Assembly: GCA_021234155.1 (NCBI GenBank)
Contig: JAJEKV010000047.1
Coordinates: forward strand, 10,974,201 to 11,038,200
Direction of reading: 5' to 3'
Origin: Isoetes taiwanensis
Taxonomy: Eukaryota; Streptophyta; Lycopodiopsida; Isoetales; Isoetaceae
DNA length: 64,000 nucleotides
How positions within the stretch are numbered: the first letter of the stretch is position 1; the number at the start of each line of letters is the position of its first letter. This document shows, in pieces, positions 1-12,130 of the stretch. The notes under the pieces were generated by a model that saw only the letters and a list, made by a program, of their open reading frames with translations, ran no database searches and had not been told where the DNA came from. The position numbers and the translations under genes are program-made.

Positions 1-64
<64 letters not shown>
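1..64. repeat. (GA)n microsatellite
   Basis: An uninterrupted GA dinucleotide tract of 32 units opens the window and probably continues upstream of it. Confidence 0.97.
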
Positions 65-66
<2 letters not shown>

Positions 67-869
67 AATCTTGAACATTTGTCATGAAGCGAGAAGATTC
101 AAACCAACACTTGTTAAAAGCAATTCAAAATGCGTAATCACTTTTAGCGTAATAGCTTAAGAGTGTGGAGAATCTAGATTTGACACATACTTAGGGCTCT
201 AGCTCAGATGCCTCTCAAGATCTACAAGATAATCATAATTTAAGTATCTTCAAAGTATATACAATACAAGATGGCACTTGGCTCTTGATTGTCAATCCCC
301 AACACTCAACATGGTTAGAAGCTATAATGTCTTAAGCATATAATCATGTTCACGTATTGCTACAAAAGGAATTACTACACATGTTAACACTAAAGAAATT
401 CGATGATACAAAAAACAATATTGTATGCAAAGACTTCCACAAATAAGAATCAATATTACTAGCATTGTAGAAACTGACACAAAATGCTTCTCCTTCAGCC
501 ATGCTCAATGCTTTAAATAAATTTGGCATTTCAACATGGTAAAGAAATGGCAAGTGGGGAGTGATTGACCCTTGTAGGTTGGGTAATATTTTTTCTTTTA
601 GGAGGATAAACAAGTCTATTATCCGAAAGTAAAAGCTTACATGACTACGTAGCAAATAAACATCTTCCTGCACAAGTCTGAAGAAGGGTAGCTAAGAGTT
701 AACCTACAACCTTATATGGTATTGAGTTCCTAGCTGCTAGAGTTTGGTAAAAGTACCCCAGGCCATCTCTTTTTGGGTGGCCTCACAATAATGCATGCAT
801 GCATTTGTATTTTCTTAAACACCTCACAAGAGAATTCACCAATTGTGTGCATAAGGTGTGTGAAAATTG
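65..869. other. Non-coding stretch, nothing recognised
   Basis: AT-rich sequence with only short chance reading frames. I see no protein motif, RNA gene or terminal repeat here. Confidence 0.5.
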
Positions 870-1245
870 CTGCTCTCCTTCCCACCCATAGGCCATCAGT
901 CCAATACCGCTCCTTCCTCAAGAACAAGAAAGCCGGATACCTCATGAGCATCAAGAATGTGATGTTTGGTCTCTGGATCGGCACTCCAAGACATTCTGGA
1001 GAAGGGTCTTGAGCAAGGCTGTACCCTGACCCAGGGAACATCACCTCGGAGCAATGGGCTGATGCTTGCTTGACTTCACGGTGACCTGCCGGGGGCGGAC
1101 ACGGTCCCTCCCACGATAGGCATGGCTCTGGTCATCACAGAGGGGGATGTCATCATGGGTCTACAACGTCTAGCTAATGGGAAGGCAGCAGATTTATATG
1201 GCATGCAGGCAGAACTTCTGAAATGGGCCCTTAAATTTTTTGCCC
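870..1245 (+). pseudogene. LINE fragment: linker and start of reverse transcriptase
   Basis: The translation contains the region that precedes the reverse transcriptase in plant LINEs: a segment reading FWRRVLSKAVPDPG and then SEQWADAC, followed about 20 codons later in another frame by VITEGDVIMGLQRLANGKA and AELLKWA. The last two correspond to the motif (I.  .EV..AL..L..GKA.G.DG...ELLK) that opens LINE RT domains. The frame changes between the two parts and homology stops near 1245, so this is a broken fragment. It may be the 5' part of the element whose 3' tail is seen at 4090-4195, but the RT palm is not visible in between. Family known; link to that tail is inference. Confidence 0.6.
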
Positions 1246-1760
1246 TTAAATTGGACGCCCACCCAATTTGGACGCATGAAATTGGTGTTAGCCATTTAAG
1301 ACTCTCCATATTGGTCGTCATTTCTTTTTAGGGCACAAGCTCCAAATTGGACCCCCAAACAACTTGCCTAGCAACTTTGGGCCCACCAAGTTGGGCGTCT
1401 TGAGCCATATATGTTCACTTCAAGCACCCCATCGACAACAACAATATCTACACATGTCTAATACAAACTCTACCACAACTAGCTATGTGATTTCAAACAA
1501 CAAAAACTCTTACCTCATCTTCAAGCCTCTGAGGATGGACTATCACCTCATGATCATTGTGTCATAAAATTGTGTAATAAGCTTTGAGAAACATGGGTAC
1601 TTAGATTTTCATTAGCCAGAATGCTCAATGATACATTAGAGTTACTTAACAAATACTCTAGAATTGCAAGAAAATGGCAGCAAAACATGGAAGTACTAGC
1701 GGATTACACTAGCGCATGCTACATGCTAATGAAAACACGAAAACTTACATTGTGGAGGCA

Positions 1761-1827
1761 AAGCGCCTAGTTGAGAGCTGTCCACAAGCGCCTAGTTGAG
1801 AGCTATCCACAAGCGCCTAGTTGAAGG
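1761..1827. repeat. 25-bp tandem repeat, 2.7 copies
   Basis: The unit AAGCGCCTAGTTGAGAGCTG plus TCCAC occurs at 1761-1785 and 1786-1810, with a partial third copy from 1811. Copies one and two differ by one base. Confidence 0.95.
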
Positions 1828-3000
1828 ATGCAATGACAGATGGCGAGATGCCTGGAGGCAATATTGAGTTGAGGGGGGAAATTTGAATTTTAATTTGAAT
1901 TTTGACTACCACGTGAGAGGTCGACGTGGCCACTTTAATTTGAAATTTGAAATGCTCATGAGAAGGTGGGTTTTTTTTGTGACGCATTATGGGCCCACCA
2001 AATATTACCTATACTTTTTACTAGTTCCACGTGTCCATCATGCATGCAGTCTTTTTGAACTTATTTTTGCTCATATTAAGACCTCATTTGAAAGGTGCAA
2101 GGTGGTCTTTTCTTCCTCCATTCTGTGGTCCTCCTCCACCAGGGCGCCCACCATCTAGAAGACATTTTGAAGGGTTTTTGCTTGTTCAAGACTGCTAAAG
2201 GTAGGCACACCTTCTTTATCTATTGTTTTTTATACTTTTTGTATAGATGTCCACATCTCCCTTGTATTTTGGCATGCATTGAACGTTAAAAGGATGGTAT
2301 TATGTGCATAAGCCATTAAAAGTGTGAGGAGGATACCATGTTAGGTAAAAGATTTGATACACATAAGTAATGTTAATAATAATCAAATAAAAAAGAAATG
2401 ATTGAAGCATGAGCTTAACTATAACATTTGATGGACATTAGAAACGATAAATTAAAGAAATGGTTGGAATATGTTCAATGAATGATTGAAGTGTGCTTCG
2501 AAGTCATCTGAAGCAATATCTGGCGTATTGAATACAAACATATGAATAAACTTTATATATTGTAATGTACATATTGTTCAAATTTTATATTTGAAGTAAG
2601 CGGTTTGTTGAAATTGGGCCACCGCCCAATTTCAAAACTAACAAAGGTGCAGTCTTGTCTATCTTGTGAAGTCGGGTAATTCAAATAGGCCGACCGCCCA
2701 GTTTAGAGGCCCCATACACTTTTTTGCATATTTCTGATAACCTGTCTGGCAAGAAATTAGGCGATACCGCCCAATTTGCAGGACCATCATTTTTTTTTAC
2801 CTCTTGTCTTGAGTAGTCTATAACCGAAGTCTTGTCGGCGGGAAATGGCGACCGCCAATTTTGTGCCATTGCAATTCCTTGTGCCCAAATCCTTGTGCAT
2901 GATTGATTTCTGGAACCACATTTCCCATTCGGCTTCACATCAATTTGCCTGCCGGATATGCTCTTTGAAGCAATTCGATGCGAACTGGTAAACTTAATAT

Positions 3001-3090
3001 TTTCTTACATCCTTAGAAGTAGACATACCTCAAAACAAGCACCATTTTCTTACATCCTTAGAAGTAGACATACCTCAAAACAAGCACCAT
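3001..3090. repeat. 45-bp tandem duplication
   Basis: The segment beginning TTTCTTACATCCTTAGAAG at 3001 is repeated essentially perfectly from 3046. The near identity means the duplication is recent or an assembly artefact. Confidence 0.95.
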
Positions 3091-3554
3091 TTGAACCCGA
3101 ATCATACGAAGAAATTTGCTTCCCCTTATCCTTATAATTCAGCATCATGGTTTGCATCTGACTCCGGGAACTACTTTGAAGGGCCATAGCTTCAATATCT
3201 TGCACAAGAAACGGCCTTTCAATTAATCGCTTTGCGGAAAGAAAGGAATACTAGCAAGATTCATGGCAGCCTCAATCTCGGTGCATCTCGGATGAAACGT
3301 CGTGCTCATTACAAATGAAGGAGTGATTCTCAACGCCTGTTCGCCGGGGATGGTTTCAATCCGGTCATGGCGCCAAGCTCCAACACATGAATAACTCTAT
3401 ACTAAATAAAAACCTCGGTTCCACAAGCTTCTTCTTCCGAATTGCTTCTTCTTCCACGAGCTTTGTGCTCCCATACTCGATGCCTGTGCTTTGCCATACC
3501 CGATGCCTATCTTGCCATACCATACCCGATAATGTAGCCGCCATAGCTCAAGCT

Positions 3555-3635
3555 GTTAGGGTTAGCGGTTAGGGTTAGGAATTCGATTAGGTTAGCTTCG
3601 GTTGTTAGGGTTAGCAGCTAGGTTAGGTTTGCGTT
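3555..3635 (+). repeat. Telomere-like TTAGGG-containing degenerate repeat
   Basis: Repeated GTTAGGGTTAG words with irregular spacers. The register is not the regular TTTAGGG array of plant telomeres, so I read it as low-complexity sequence and not as an interstitial telomere. Confidence 0.5.
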
Positions 3636-4089
3636 AGATTTAATTGTGAAATTGATTTTTCGAACTTAATTTTAATTCTTTTGTTAGGCAATGCATTTTT
3701 TTCTAAAAAAAAAATTCATCTATCTATCTTAGTTAATTGAATTTCTTTTGCATCATGCCCTTTAGGCAACACTTCCGCCAACATTAAATCGACATTCTTG
3801 AATGTCATCGGACGCGGAAGCTAGACTTAAATAAGGTGAGTCGCCCAATTTCACACTTGTATGTCCCTCTCGATAACCTATTACAATACTAACATTTAAG
3901 CGGGTATGCGGGGAAAATATAATAATCCCATTAGAATTTGAATGGGGAGACCCGCTCTCTTGCCTGATTTGCAAAACAAAGCTTGACTAGCAACACCTCT
4001 TATCTAAAAGCGCTTTTCCATGACACCAAGTTTCTTTGTGTCTTCCTTGGCTTAATAGAAACAACACGCCATCTCACCTACCCGCACAT

Positions 4090-4195
4090 TTCGAAAATTT
4101 GCATCATTCTATTAAAACAATAAAACAATAGGCCGATAGGCCGATTGGTCTCGAATAGACGATAAAACAATTCTATTCTATTCTATTCTATTAAA
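4090..4195 (+). mobile_element. LINE 3' end with (TTCTA)n tail, first copy
   Basis: The words AGGCCGATTGGTCTC and GACGATAAAA are followed by four to five TATTC units. The same arrangement (AGGCCAATCGGTCTC, GACGCTAAAAAA, then TATTC units) recurs at 5475-5535. A shared 3' end with a short-repeat tail is the mark of a LINE that does not end in poly(A). Confidence 0.6.
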
Positions 4196-4284
4196 AAAAC
4201 AATAATATTCCGAAATTTGCGCGTTAATTTCGGGCGTATGGACTTCGGGAAAGTCCATATATAATGAAACAGTGCTTATAGGCC

Positions 4285-5537
4285 TATACTCCAGAGGACA
4301 TGCATCGTCACCTGGATGCTCTTGACACTTTTTGCCAATTCACTGGCATGCGAGTTAACTTGGCCAAAACTAGGGTGCTTTGCTAGTTTCATCATCCGTC
4401 GCCCAAGGCTTCCCTCATTCACTTACCGGAACAAGATGTAGAGGTGGCTCAGGCCTACAAGTACTTGGGGATCGAGTTCTCTGCTACCACCCACTGGGAT
4501 GGTGCCATCATTGGATTAAAGGATTATATGCCATGCGAGAACAGATCACAAAGGCGAGTTGTATGCCAGGGGCTTTGATCACACTTGTTTGGGCCTTGGT
4601 CGAACCCGGTCCTCTTGTATGGGGCGTGTGTGGGGTTCGATGATATCCCTCAACACAGGAATGACCTCGGCGGAGTCTTAGAAAGCCTTCTTAGCACGAG
4701 CCCTTGGGGTAAAGTCCCCCGCGATTCCATACTAGATCCTACTCGAGAGATGATTTTCTACCCTTCAACGGGCTACATTGGAACATGCATATTATTTACT
4801 TCCGGAGAAGGTGGTAAGCTATGGGTGATAAGCACGTTTGCCCAACCTTGCTTTGGCCATGGCAATGGGTCCCCAACGCCAAAAGCTCTGCTGGAAGGAC
4901 AAACAAGCTCGGTGGTTCTCACTTATTTGGGGTGTCTGAGCAAGCAGATCGCGTACATGTAAGGACAAAGAAAGATCACAAGGCATAAGCCGTACCTAGA
5001 TGCTACTTTCCTTCATAAGCTCGCGGATGCGGATGCTCGGACGCCTTGAGGCGGGCTTATAGCTTCCATTCGCGCGGGTGCACATCGCCTCCGCGATTAA
5101 GGCGGGACGTTGGGCTCGGGGAAGCACGGAGGAAAGGCTTTGCGCTGTTGCCACCGGTATGCCATTGAGGATGTCATGCCCTCGGATCGCCGCGTTTGCC
5201 CATATCCAGAGCGGTATGCTCGACACTAGTCCTGGCCAACCGTTGCATAAGTTATTGAATCACGGCATCGTGGGTTTGTTGGGGTCATACCTCGAGGAGG
5301 TTATGGGACGATGGACTTAGTTGTGTTGTCCGGGCGTATCGAATTCTCTATACAATTTATGTCGCGTGCAAAGATACTTATTCTTGTTTAAGGTTTTTCC
5401 TCTCAAAACCCTTTGGGGCGGGTTTTTTAATCCTGTCGTGTCGCTTCTTTGCTCTCTTTTTGTTTGGGTCCCGTAGGCCAATCGGTCTCCGTGGACGCTA
5501 AAAAATCTATTCTATTCTATTCTATTCTATTCTTCTT
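4285..5537 (+). pseudogene. 5'-truncated LINE: C-terminal RT and 3' UTR
   Basis: The frame around 4300-4480 reads LDTFCQFTGMRVNLAKTRV and later AYKYLGIEFSATTHWD. These are the post-palm signature of LINE reverse transcriptases (L..F....G..VN..KT, then YKYLG). Near 4580-4640 a shifted frame reads PVLLYGACVGF, equivalent to the conserved P.LLYG.E.W segment. Stops and frame changes break the sequence, so no enzyme can be made. The element ends in the TATTC tail at 5507-5535. With its start just after another copy of the same 3' end, it looks like a truncated insertion abutting an older relative. Confidence 0.7.
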
Positions 5538-5954
5538 TTCCAGATAGGGGAGGAAACAGGGCGGAGGCGCTGAATCAACACAAAGAGATTATTAATGCAA
5601 CGTGAATGTAAGGTAACTACAATTCTGCGGGTTAAATCGGCAGAATGCTGGGTGAAATTGTGGGTAAAACAACTGAATCGTTGGGTAAATTTCTTGTCGC
5701 AAAAGAACGACGTGGTAAAATTTCTTGCCGCAGAGGGCAAGATCGTGGTTAACAATCTCTAAAAGAATTGTTGCTAGATGGCATCACGCCAGAGGTGGTT
5801 GAGGCAGAATTGTAGATACCATACATTTACGGAAAGCAATGGCCCGGGGTGGTTATTGGGACCATGCAAGTCACGGGTAATAAGGGGCACTTTGCACTGG
5901 GGCGTCCGGCAGAAGAGAGAGTCCTTTTTATATGCATGTTGGGAGGCTAGAGAA
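5538..5954 (+). promoter_or_regulatory. Upstream region of the nsLTP gene
   Basis: The promoter of the following gene should lie here. An open frame runs through from 5778, but it lacks secretion features, so I take it as 5' UTR. TATATG at 5930-5940 is too close to the ATG to serve as the TATA box unless a downstream start is used. No other element was recognised. Confidence 0.3.
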
Positions 5955-6251
5955 ATGGGTATGGCGAAGAGAGGCTTGTTGATGGTAGTGGCAACTCTGT
6001 TTTTGATGGAAGTGGCGAATGGGCAGGGCCGGAACTCGCCGCTGTGCAACCAAAATCAGCTCACCGTCTGCTATTCTTCAATGGGCCTGCGAGAGCCCAA
6101 GCCCGAATGCTGCCAGGCCCTCCGCAATGTAGCCAGCCCCGAATGTGTCTGCACTCCCGAATACCCCGGCCGCACCCCTTTCGACGTTATTCTTCCAATC
6201 GCCCAATCTTGCAAGATCACTGTCCATACCGGCGGCAAATGTCCATGGTGA
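5955..6251 (+). CDS. Non-specific lipid-transfer protein (8-Cys motif), secreted
   Basis: Predicted 98-residue protein. The start at 5955 gives a good signal peptide: MGMAKRG, a hydrophobic core LLMVVATLFLM, then cleavage near ANG/QG. The mature part carries the eight-cysteine pattern C-x7-C-x12-CC-x10-CxC-x19-C-x9-C, which defines plant nsLTP/2S-albumin-fold proteins. Four disulfides enclose a lipid-binding cavity, and the protein acts in the apoplast. The short mature chain (about 74 residues) is nearer type 2 or type D nsLTPs than 9-kDa type 1. A probable intron at 6248-6654 starts exactly five bases after the last Cys codon, a position known in nsLTP genes. The spliced codon TG|A is also a stop, so spliced (ends CP) and unspliced (ends CPW) messages encode nearly the same protein. 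An ORF extending back to 5778 adds 59 residues without a signal peptide and is not preferred. Exact lipid and role are unknown. Confidence 0.8.
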   Translation: MGMAKRGLLMVVATLFLMEVANGQGRNSPLCNQNQLTVCYSSMGLREPKPECCQALRNVASPECVCTPEYPGRTPFDVILPIAQSCKITVHTGGKCPW

Positions 6252-6724
6252 TTCATTTTATTTTTCTTTTCACGTTAAAATTCTATCTATCTATCTATCT
6301 ATCTGTGTTGTTTTTGCTTAGTTTTCTTTGAAAAATACTTTATTTTCCTCGTTTTCTTTCTCCATTTTCTTTTTTTCCCTATGGACGTTAAAATTCATTC
6401 ATTCTATCTATCTGTCTGTCTATCTGTTTTCTTTGGAACATACATTCATTCAATCTATCTATCTATCTCTCTTTCTGTTTTCTTTGGAAAGTACTCTTCT
6501 GTCTGTTTTCTTTGGAACATACATACATTCATTCTATCTATCTATCTATCTATCTATCTGTTTTCTTTGGAAAGTACTCTGTGTTTTTGCTCATTTTCTT
6601 TCTCCCCATTTCCTCTGTTCTCTTCTTCATTACTCTGTTTTGTTGTTTGTGCAGAAATGGAGACCAAATGAAGATGCAGTGCTCTGCGCAGCCTAAAGCT
6701 CTGCAAGGATGTACAGAATAAGAT
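6252..6724 (+). other. nsLTP intron and terminal exon, rich in CTAT and TTTTCTTTGGAA repeats
   Basis: The intron runs from GT at 6248 to AG at 6654. It contains CTAT microsatellites at 6283-6304, around 6403-6425, 6451-6465 and 6534-6560. These alternate with copies of TGTTTTCTTTGGAA followed by CATACATTCATTC or AGTACTCT, giving a higher-order minisatellite. Exon 2 begins at 6655 and is 3' UTR because it opens with the last base of the stop codon. Confidence 0.6.
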
Positions 6725-9700
6725 CTAATACTATGTGATCTTGTCGTAGAATTTTATGCATATTATGATATTAATGCTAATTGTAATAGTAATGCTGAGA
6801 TTTGTTACAGAATGTTTTGGAAGAATGCTTATGAAATATCAGAAGGCGTACTTAGCTTTTTCTTAAGATGGGTCCAAAAATGTAGATTGTATGGTGTTTT
6901 CCATAAAGCTGGCAGAGTCACGAGACTGACGAATCCGCCACCCTTACACTGCTGCTGGCAAGTAACAGTTAAAGGCACCACGTGGATAAATATCTACGTG
7001 CAGACTGCATGTTGTGGTTTCGACTCGCATTCTTCATCACTTTGGACTTATTATATGGAATATCTTAATGCATAACAATTGCACAATGAACAACAAAATA
7101 TTTATATGGATCATTCCTTATCGCTTTTTTTCGATCATTGGATCGAAGCATTATTCTGTGAATGTGCCAAATCAAGGCTTCTGGAATTTCCATGTCAGAC
7201 CCATGTATACACAAGCACCCCATACACTGCTTCTACGTATGTATGTACATCTAATACTTTAATGCATACAAATAAACAATGAACGTGATAGCATTGCATT
7301 TAGAAGAGATACACATTGACATAAAAGTCAAGGAAAGTGAAGAGGTCACATATATTACAGTGGCAGATGTGCATGCCCAAAACGTATGTACATAAAGAGA
7401 ACATGAACAGAAATGCAAAACAACAGAAAATATGAGAGAAAGCCTGACTAGAAGAGATGCCAGAAAGTAAGATAACAGTGAACGAAAGTGAACAGGTCAT
7501 ATAAATTACATTGGCAGATGTGCATATCTGAAAACAACAGTCACGAAATTATCCAACAAGCTTCAAGAGCAGGCTTCCACAAAGGGCATGCATGCCCAAA
7601 AGCTCCCCGCGAAGACGCTCCAATTCATATACTACATGTCAATAGAAGCTTGAAGAAGACCCCTGTGACACACAATTCTCCCACCTAAACACATTTCCAA
7701 GAAAGAGAACAAAGACGTGCAGCTTATATTACACAACAAAACTCTCAGATTCACAAAAACTCTTGTATTCATTAAGAAACAAGGTCAGCCTACGTACCAT
7801 CTCAAAGCCTATGCACGTAACTCCAAGGAGCACCTAACGAAACCTCCCCATATGCATCTTGTGGCAAGATTCTCGGGCCATTCCAATTGTACAACTCCAG
7901 CCTCTACCCGCATCAGCCTATGTCTCCATCCACACAAGAGCAATTGGAACAGCAATGTGACAACCAATGTACTTTTCAAGGAAGTTTGTTGCCGCAACAA
8001 ATGATTGATGTGTCTCCACCGCCTCAAAGACAGAGAACACGCATAATGGAAGAAACCGGCTTCCACAATCAGCAATCAAGAGCACACCCGATGAGCCCTC
8101 AATCAGCCCACACGCCACATAACCGCTATCAAGAAAGTATTCCTTCTTGAATATGTAAGAATTTCTTCACCTCACAGCAAGCAAGACAAAACTTTTTCAA
8201 GCACCGCAATCCCATCTCAGCGCCAAAGATGCAACCTCCTGCACAAGAACAAATCTGAGAAACACGATCCTGAAAGCAACCTGCACACCAAAATGTCGCC
8301 ACAAACCCCTTTTTGGCAAGGCATATGCCGTGGAGCCTCCAAGCCTACAGGCACACCATCCGGGCCGCCAAGATGGCCGCCATCTCCTCCAAAGAATAAG
8401 GGCGAGCAGCATCGCCGTCGCCATGCTCGGACCAGCCCCGCCACGACTCTCTACCATGAAACCATACCCGTGACGCCAAAAAAATATTCTTGAAACCCTA
8501 ACCCCATTTCTCTCCCAACCTTCGCCAAAACCTTACTAACTGGATAATTTGGGGAACCTTATGGAGTATCTTAATGCCTAACAATTGCGCTTATGAACAA
8601 TGAAGTATCCCAACCCCATTTTCTACCCAATTGGGGTTGGACTGCAAAAAATGTGGAAACCTTTGTAATTGTGAAGGTTTCCATATGGGAAAATTGTGAA
8701 GGTTTTCTTGTATATAGGAAAGCCCATTTACTCGCTGTGGAAACAGGTACACGCCACGACACTAAATGGGCTTCCCTATAATGTGGAGGAGAGTTAGGTG
8801 CTGTTCTCGCGCCACGTGTCAACAATCCAATGGCTGGAGCAGAGAACCACCACAAAAGATTGAAAATTTTGTCACCGTACTTCCTCGGAAATAAAGTGTG
8901 CTAAAATGGCCACGTGATAGCTGTTCGACGAGGGGCAGAACATCACCTAACTGTTCTTTACGATATCAAGATTTCTAGTTCAACTATATCCTCCACAAAT
9001 AATTAGTGGGAGTGCAAACCCAAATTGGGTGCACATAAAAACATCGTTATAACACTTGGCGTGGAGCAACTTTCTCCCAAACTATAGGATGACTTTCACA
9101 TGCATTGTCACATATGTAATAATTCTCTATTTAGAAGGCCGAGTCTTATTTATTTCAACGTAAATCTCCAAGCAATAATGTCCCTTTTTTTCCCGCAACC
9201 CCCCCAAAAAAAAAAAAAAGGTTGGTTGCCGCTCTAACTTTCTTTGGGAGACTTCGATCCAAAGATCGATAGACTAAACTATTTCTCGGTCGCCCTTCAG
9301 TCTCCGCCAGAGGTTCAAATATGGAACACATCCCAAGCATAATTCGACTCCTTATGGAAGTTTTTTTTCCTTCAAACATCACCTCACGTCAGATAACTCA
9401 AAATCCATCCATGAGAAGGACAACGAGTAACCATAGTTATTATTTGATTTAGATATTTCAAAAGCCTAGCCAAGCTAGATACAAATCGACAAAGCGGCAT
9501 CCCAATATGGCAAGAACAATGCGAAAAGCATCCGTGAGGCACATGCGAATTCTCATTATGCAAGCATCGATCTCGACGTCAAGAGTGCATATGCCATCGA
9601 AGACAACGCAAACAAAATAGAGCCGGGCCGATCAAAAATGTCCTGCATTTGGCTTAAAATGGAGGAAAGCCAATTCCAATGTTGTAACCGCCATCCAAAA

Positions 9701-10334
9701 TCAAAATAAAAAATCTCCTGAATTTTTCAGATCGATCTTTCTCCCTTTTTTAGCCTCAAGCTTCCTATTTCTTGTGTTATTTAATAGGGATAATTAATTT
9801 CCTTGCCACCTCACAATATAGGCAATTAAAATCTTGCCACCTTAGCACCGAAAGCATTTAATGCATTTACGTAGCATTTAATTTCAACGACTTTTTAGAC
9901 CAACGGCAGAGATTAAACCCCTAAATTAACGACTTATACGGAAGCCCCAAATAAGAGGGCTTTCGATCTTAGCCGATCTCTTATATGGACTACGAGACGC
10001 CAATACCGACTACCGGATAAGGGGAGCTTAAGTGGTGGTTCAATTCGCTGTCGATTCAGATCTAAACGCCCGCTTGACGGCCATCTCAAAATATTGGAAC
10101 ATCGGATAAAGAGGGTGCTTATATAATTGTATATATATAAGAGAGGGATGGGATGGCATTTTAAGGTCCACTACAAACCAACGGAAGCATTGTAGAATGA
10201 CGTATGGGTTCCTACATCTAAGCATCTAAAGATATAAGATTACAACAATAAGCAAGAAATGGTTTAGGTTCCGAACGTCTCCCTTCATGATAAATTATGG
10301 TTATCAATGCCTTACTCCGCATACATATGGCATA
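6725..10334. other. Long intergenic stretch with short direct repeats
   Basis: I find no supported gene. Two direct repeats are visible. A segment of about 65 bp (GTGAAGAGGTCACATATATT...GCAGATGTGCATG) at about 7335-7375 recurs near 7487-7530. A 45-bp segment at about 7052-7095 (GGAATATCTTAATGCATAAC) recurs at 8562-8605. The frames near 8200-8490 on both strands are GC-rich but show no family signature. 9180-9220 holds adjacent T, C and A homopolymers. Confidence 0.45.
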
Positions 10335-10955
10335 ATCTCGCTTCTAAGGTGGAGGTTTCTCAAAGAACTCCTCTTGGAAATGCAAGCTTTGGTTGAAGAA
10401 GTTCGTGGTTATTTATTGACGCACGCAAATACGTCGAAGAGTGTAGCGGATAAAACACGTAACCCCAAGAGTCTTGTGTGGGTGAATCGGTTTGGCTTAA
10501 GATTAAGGTAAAACAAGCCAAACTTAGGATTGGTAATCTTGAAGAAACCGCACCCGTGATGGGTGGGCCGCTCAAAATCATTGAACGTGTTGGAGAACGT
10601 GCATATCGCTTGGATTTGCCATCCCGCTTGAAGATCCACAAGGTCTTTCAATTGAGTCTCTTGAAGCAACACACCCCAGATCCAGAGGAGATCTTGGACA
10701 CGCCCACCCTTCTTGAAATGACAGAAGAGCATCTAGATATAGTGCCTGAAGCTCTTCTTGATCGGGCCTATAAACAGACCAGGAGGAGTCAAATGCTACA
10801 ATACTTGGTTAAGTGGAAACACTTGCCACCGAGGATGCTACCTGGGTGATGAAGATAGACCTTGAGAAGCACTATCTTGATTTCGCGGCAGAATTCGTGG
10901 TGTACCATCAACGATGCTATCAACCCCGCTCCCGGCGATAAGCTTGAAGGCTTGA
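10335..10955 (+). pseudogene. Ty3/gypsy integrase C-terminus with chromodomain (chromovirus)
   Basis: The frames read ADKTRNPKSLVWVNRFGL, then VWLKIKVKQAKLRIGN, then a region ending in a chromodomain, LQYLVKWKHLPP. The same protein continues one frame over as EDATWVMKIDLEKHY, the usual E-DATW end of the fold. This is the end of the pol polyprotein of a chromodomain-bearing gypsy element, where the domain directs integration by chromatin binding. At least two frame changes (about 10505 and 10840) make it non-functional. A closely related copy lies on the minus strand at 52.2-54.0 kb. No RT or integrase core precedes it here, so the element is 5'-truncated. Confidence 0.8.
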
Positions 10956-11569
10956 TTCGCCGAGAATCATGCAGCAGAGGGGTAGATGCATCGTAATGGA
11001 TAATAGTTACCGATGATGGGATCACCTTCGTGTTCTCTAGGACGTGGTGTATTGTCAATGCGGACATGACCGAACCGCTTGGAATGCATGTAGGCGATAG
11101 GGCGCTCATCTCGGCTATAATGGGAACTTCACCATTCCTTACGCCGCAATGAATTGCGAACCATAGGCATGATAGGTTCCCGTTTTGATAAGTTTTTTTC
11201 TTTTTTTATATAGGGGGTGGTCCCTTCAACCACAACATACTTATCTTATCTATAAATACTAATGTCTTGACATGTGCGTGCCGCTGAGCAAAGACGTGAC
11301 ACGCCCATGTATAGAGGGTTGCGGGATGGCCCAACTTCTCAGTTTTATGTTGTCTACCGCCTTGTCCTTTTGTTACCTCGGTGTGATATTGGACTTCGGT
11401 CCTTGAACTCTTTTCTTGTGATGATCATGTGAAATGCACCTCGGTTTTTAAACCAATTTCAAACTTTAAAGTTTTAATGTTATTACCTTCGGAAATAAGA
11501 AATTTCCTTCCTTCATAATGTCATTTCCTACATCTGTATCTGACCCCAATGCTGAGGACAGCATTATTT

Positions 11570-12130
11570 CTAAGGAGGGAGAATGTGACGTTCCAAGTAT
11601 TTATATGGTATAATGATAAACATACCGACATCGCCACCCAAAGAAAGCACGCTACATGGGGTATTGTAAACCTAGATGGTTGACCTAAAAGGATTAAATT
11701 AGCTATGCTAATTTAATTATTAAGGATAATAACCTATAATTAAGGAATTAATATCTAAGTGGGTTAATTAAGTTAATTAATGGATTAGGAAGGCGCCATA
11801 TTGGCCAAACTTCATTGGCTAGCATGGGAATGCTAACTTGGGCCATCAAGGTGGATCACTATCCCCATTTGACCCCAAAATCGAGCCAAGAGGAGGAGCA
11901 CTGAGCCAAGCACTGAACAATTGTCGACCACCCCGGTTGTTGTTGCTGAACAACAGATTATTGAGAGATGGAGGCGCCTCATGACAATGGCAAGCTGGAA
12001 CTCGGGTTAGTAGATAATCTAGTTGATATCTTTAAGGATAGCGCTTCAGTTAGGTCTTTTGAGTCTTCTCTGGTTGTTTTACTTAGGATTAACCCTTCTT
12101 TGGTATCTAAGATTACATTTCAATTATAGA
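11570..12130 (+). mobile_element. Polypurine tract and start of the gypsy 3' LTR
   Basis: A purine run AAGGAGGGAGAA is followed at 11584 by TGTGACGTTCC, the expected layout of a polypurine tract and an LTR start. The reverse complement of the same junction (GGTGGAGAA then TGTGACGTTCC, read on the minus strand) is at 52220-52240, beside the related integrase. The two LTRs diverge quickly after the first ten bases. I cannot fix the right end; 12130 is a guess. The LTR is AT-rich, with several TTAATTAA-like words around 11700-11790. Confidence 0.55.

Larger units (their letters stand above)
1246..4089. other. Intergenic or decayed repeat sequence
   Basis: No convincing coding sequence. The stretch holds short tandem duplications (listed separately), a pyrimidine-rich segment at 2090-2260, and several copies of the word ACCGCCCAATTT between 2615 and 2780, which look like an old degenerate repeat. 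Confidence 0.4.

Noticed and set aside
3555-3635. Interstitial telomere array
   Set aside because: GTTAGGGTTAG words are irregularly spaced and not TTTAGGG repeats.
1121-4700. One continuous LINE interrupted by an insertion
   Set aside because: The RT palm is missing and the first element's own 3' tail lies at 4195, so two separate insertions fit better.
8197-8493. GC-rich overlapping frames on both strands as a gene
   Set aside because: No domain or signal, no homologue recognised, and both strands are open, as expected from base composition.
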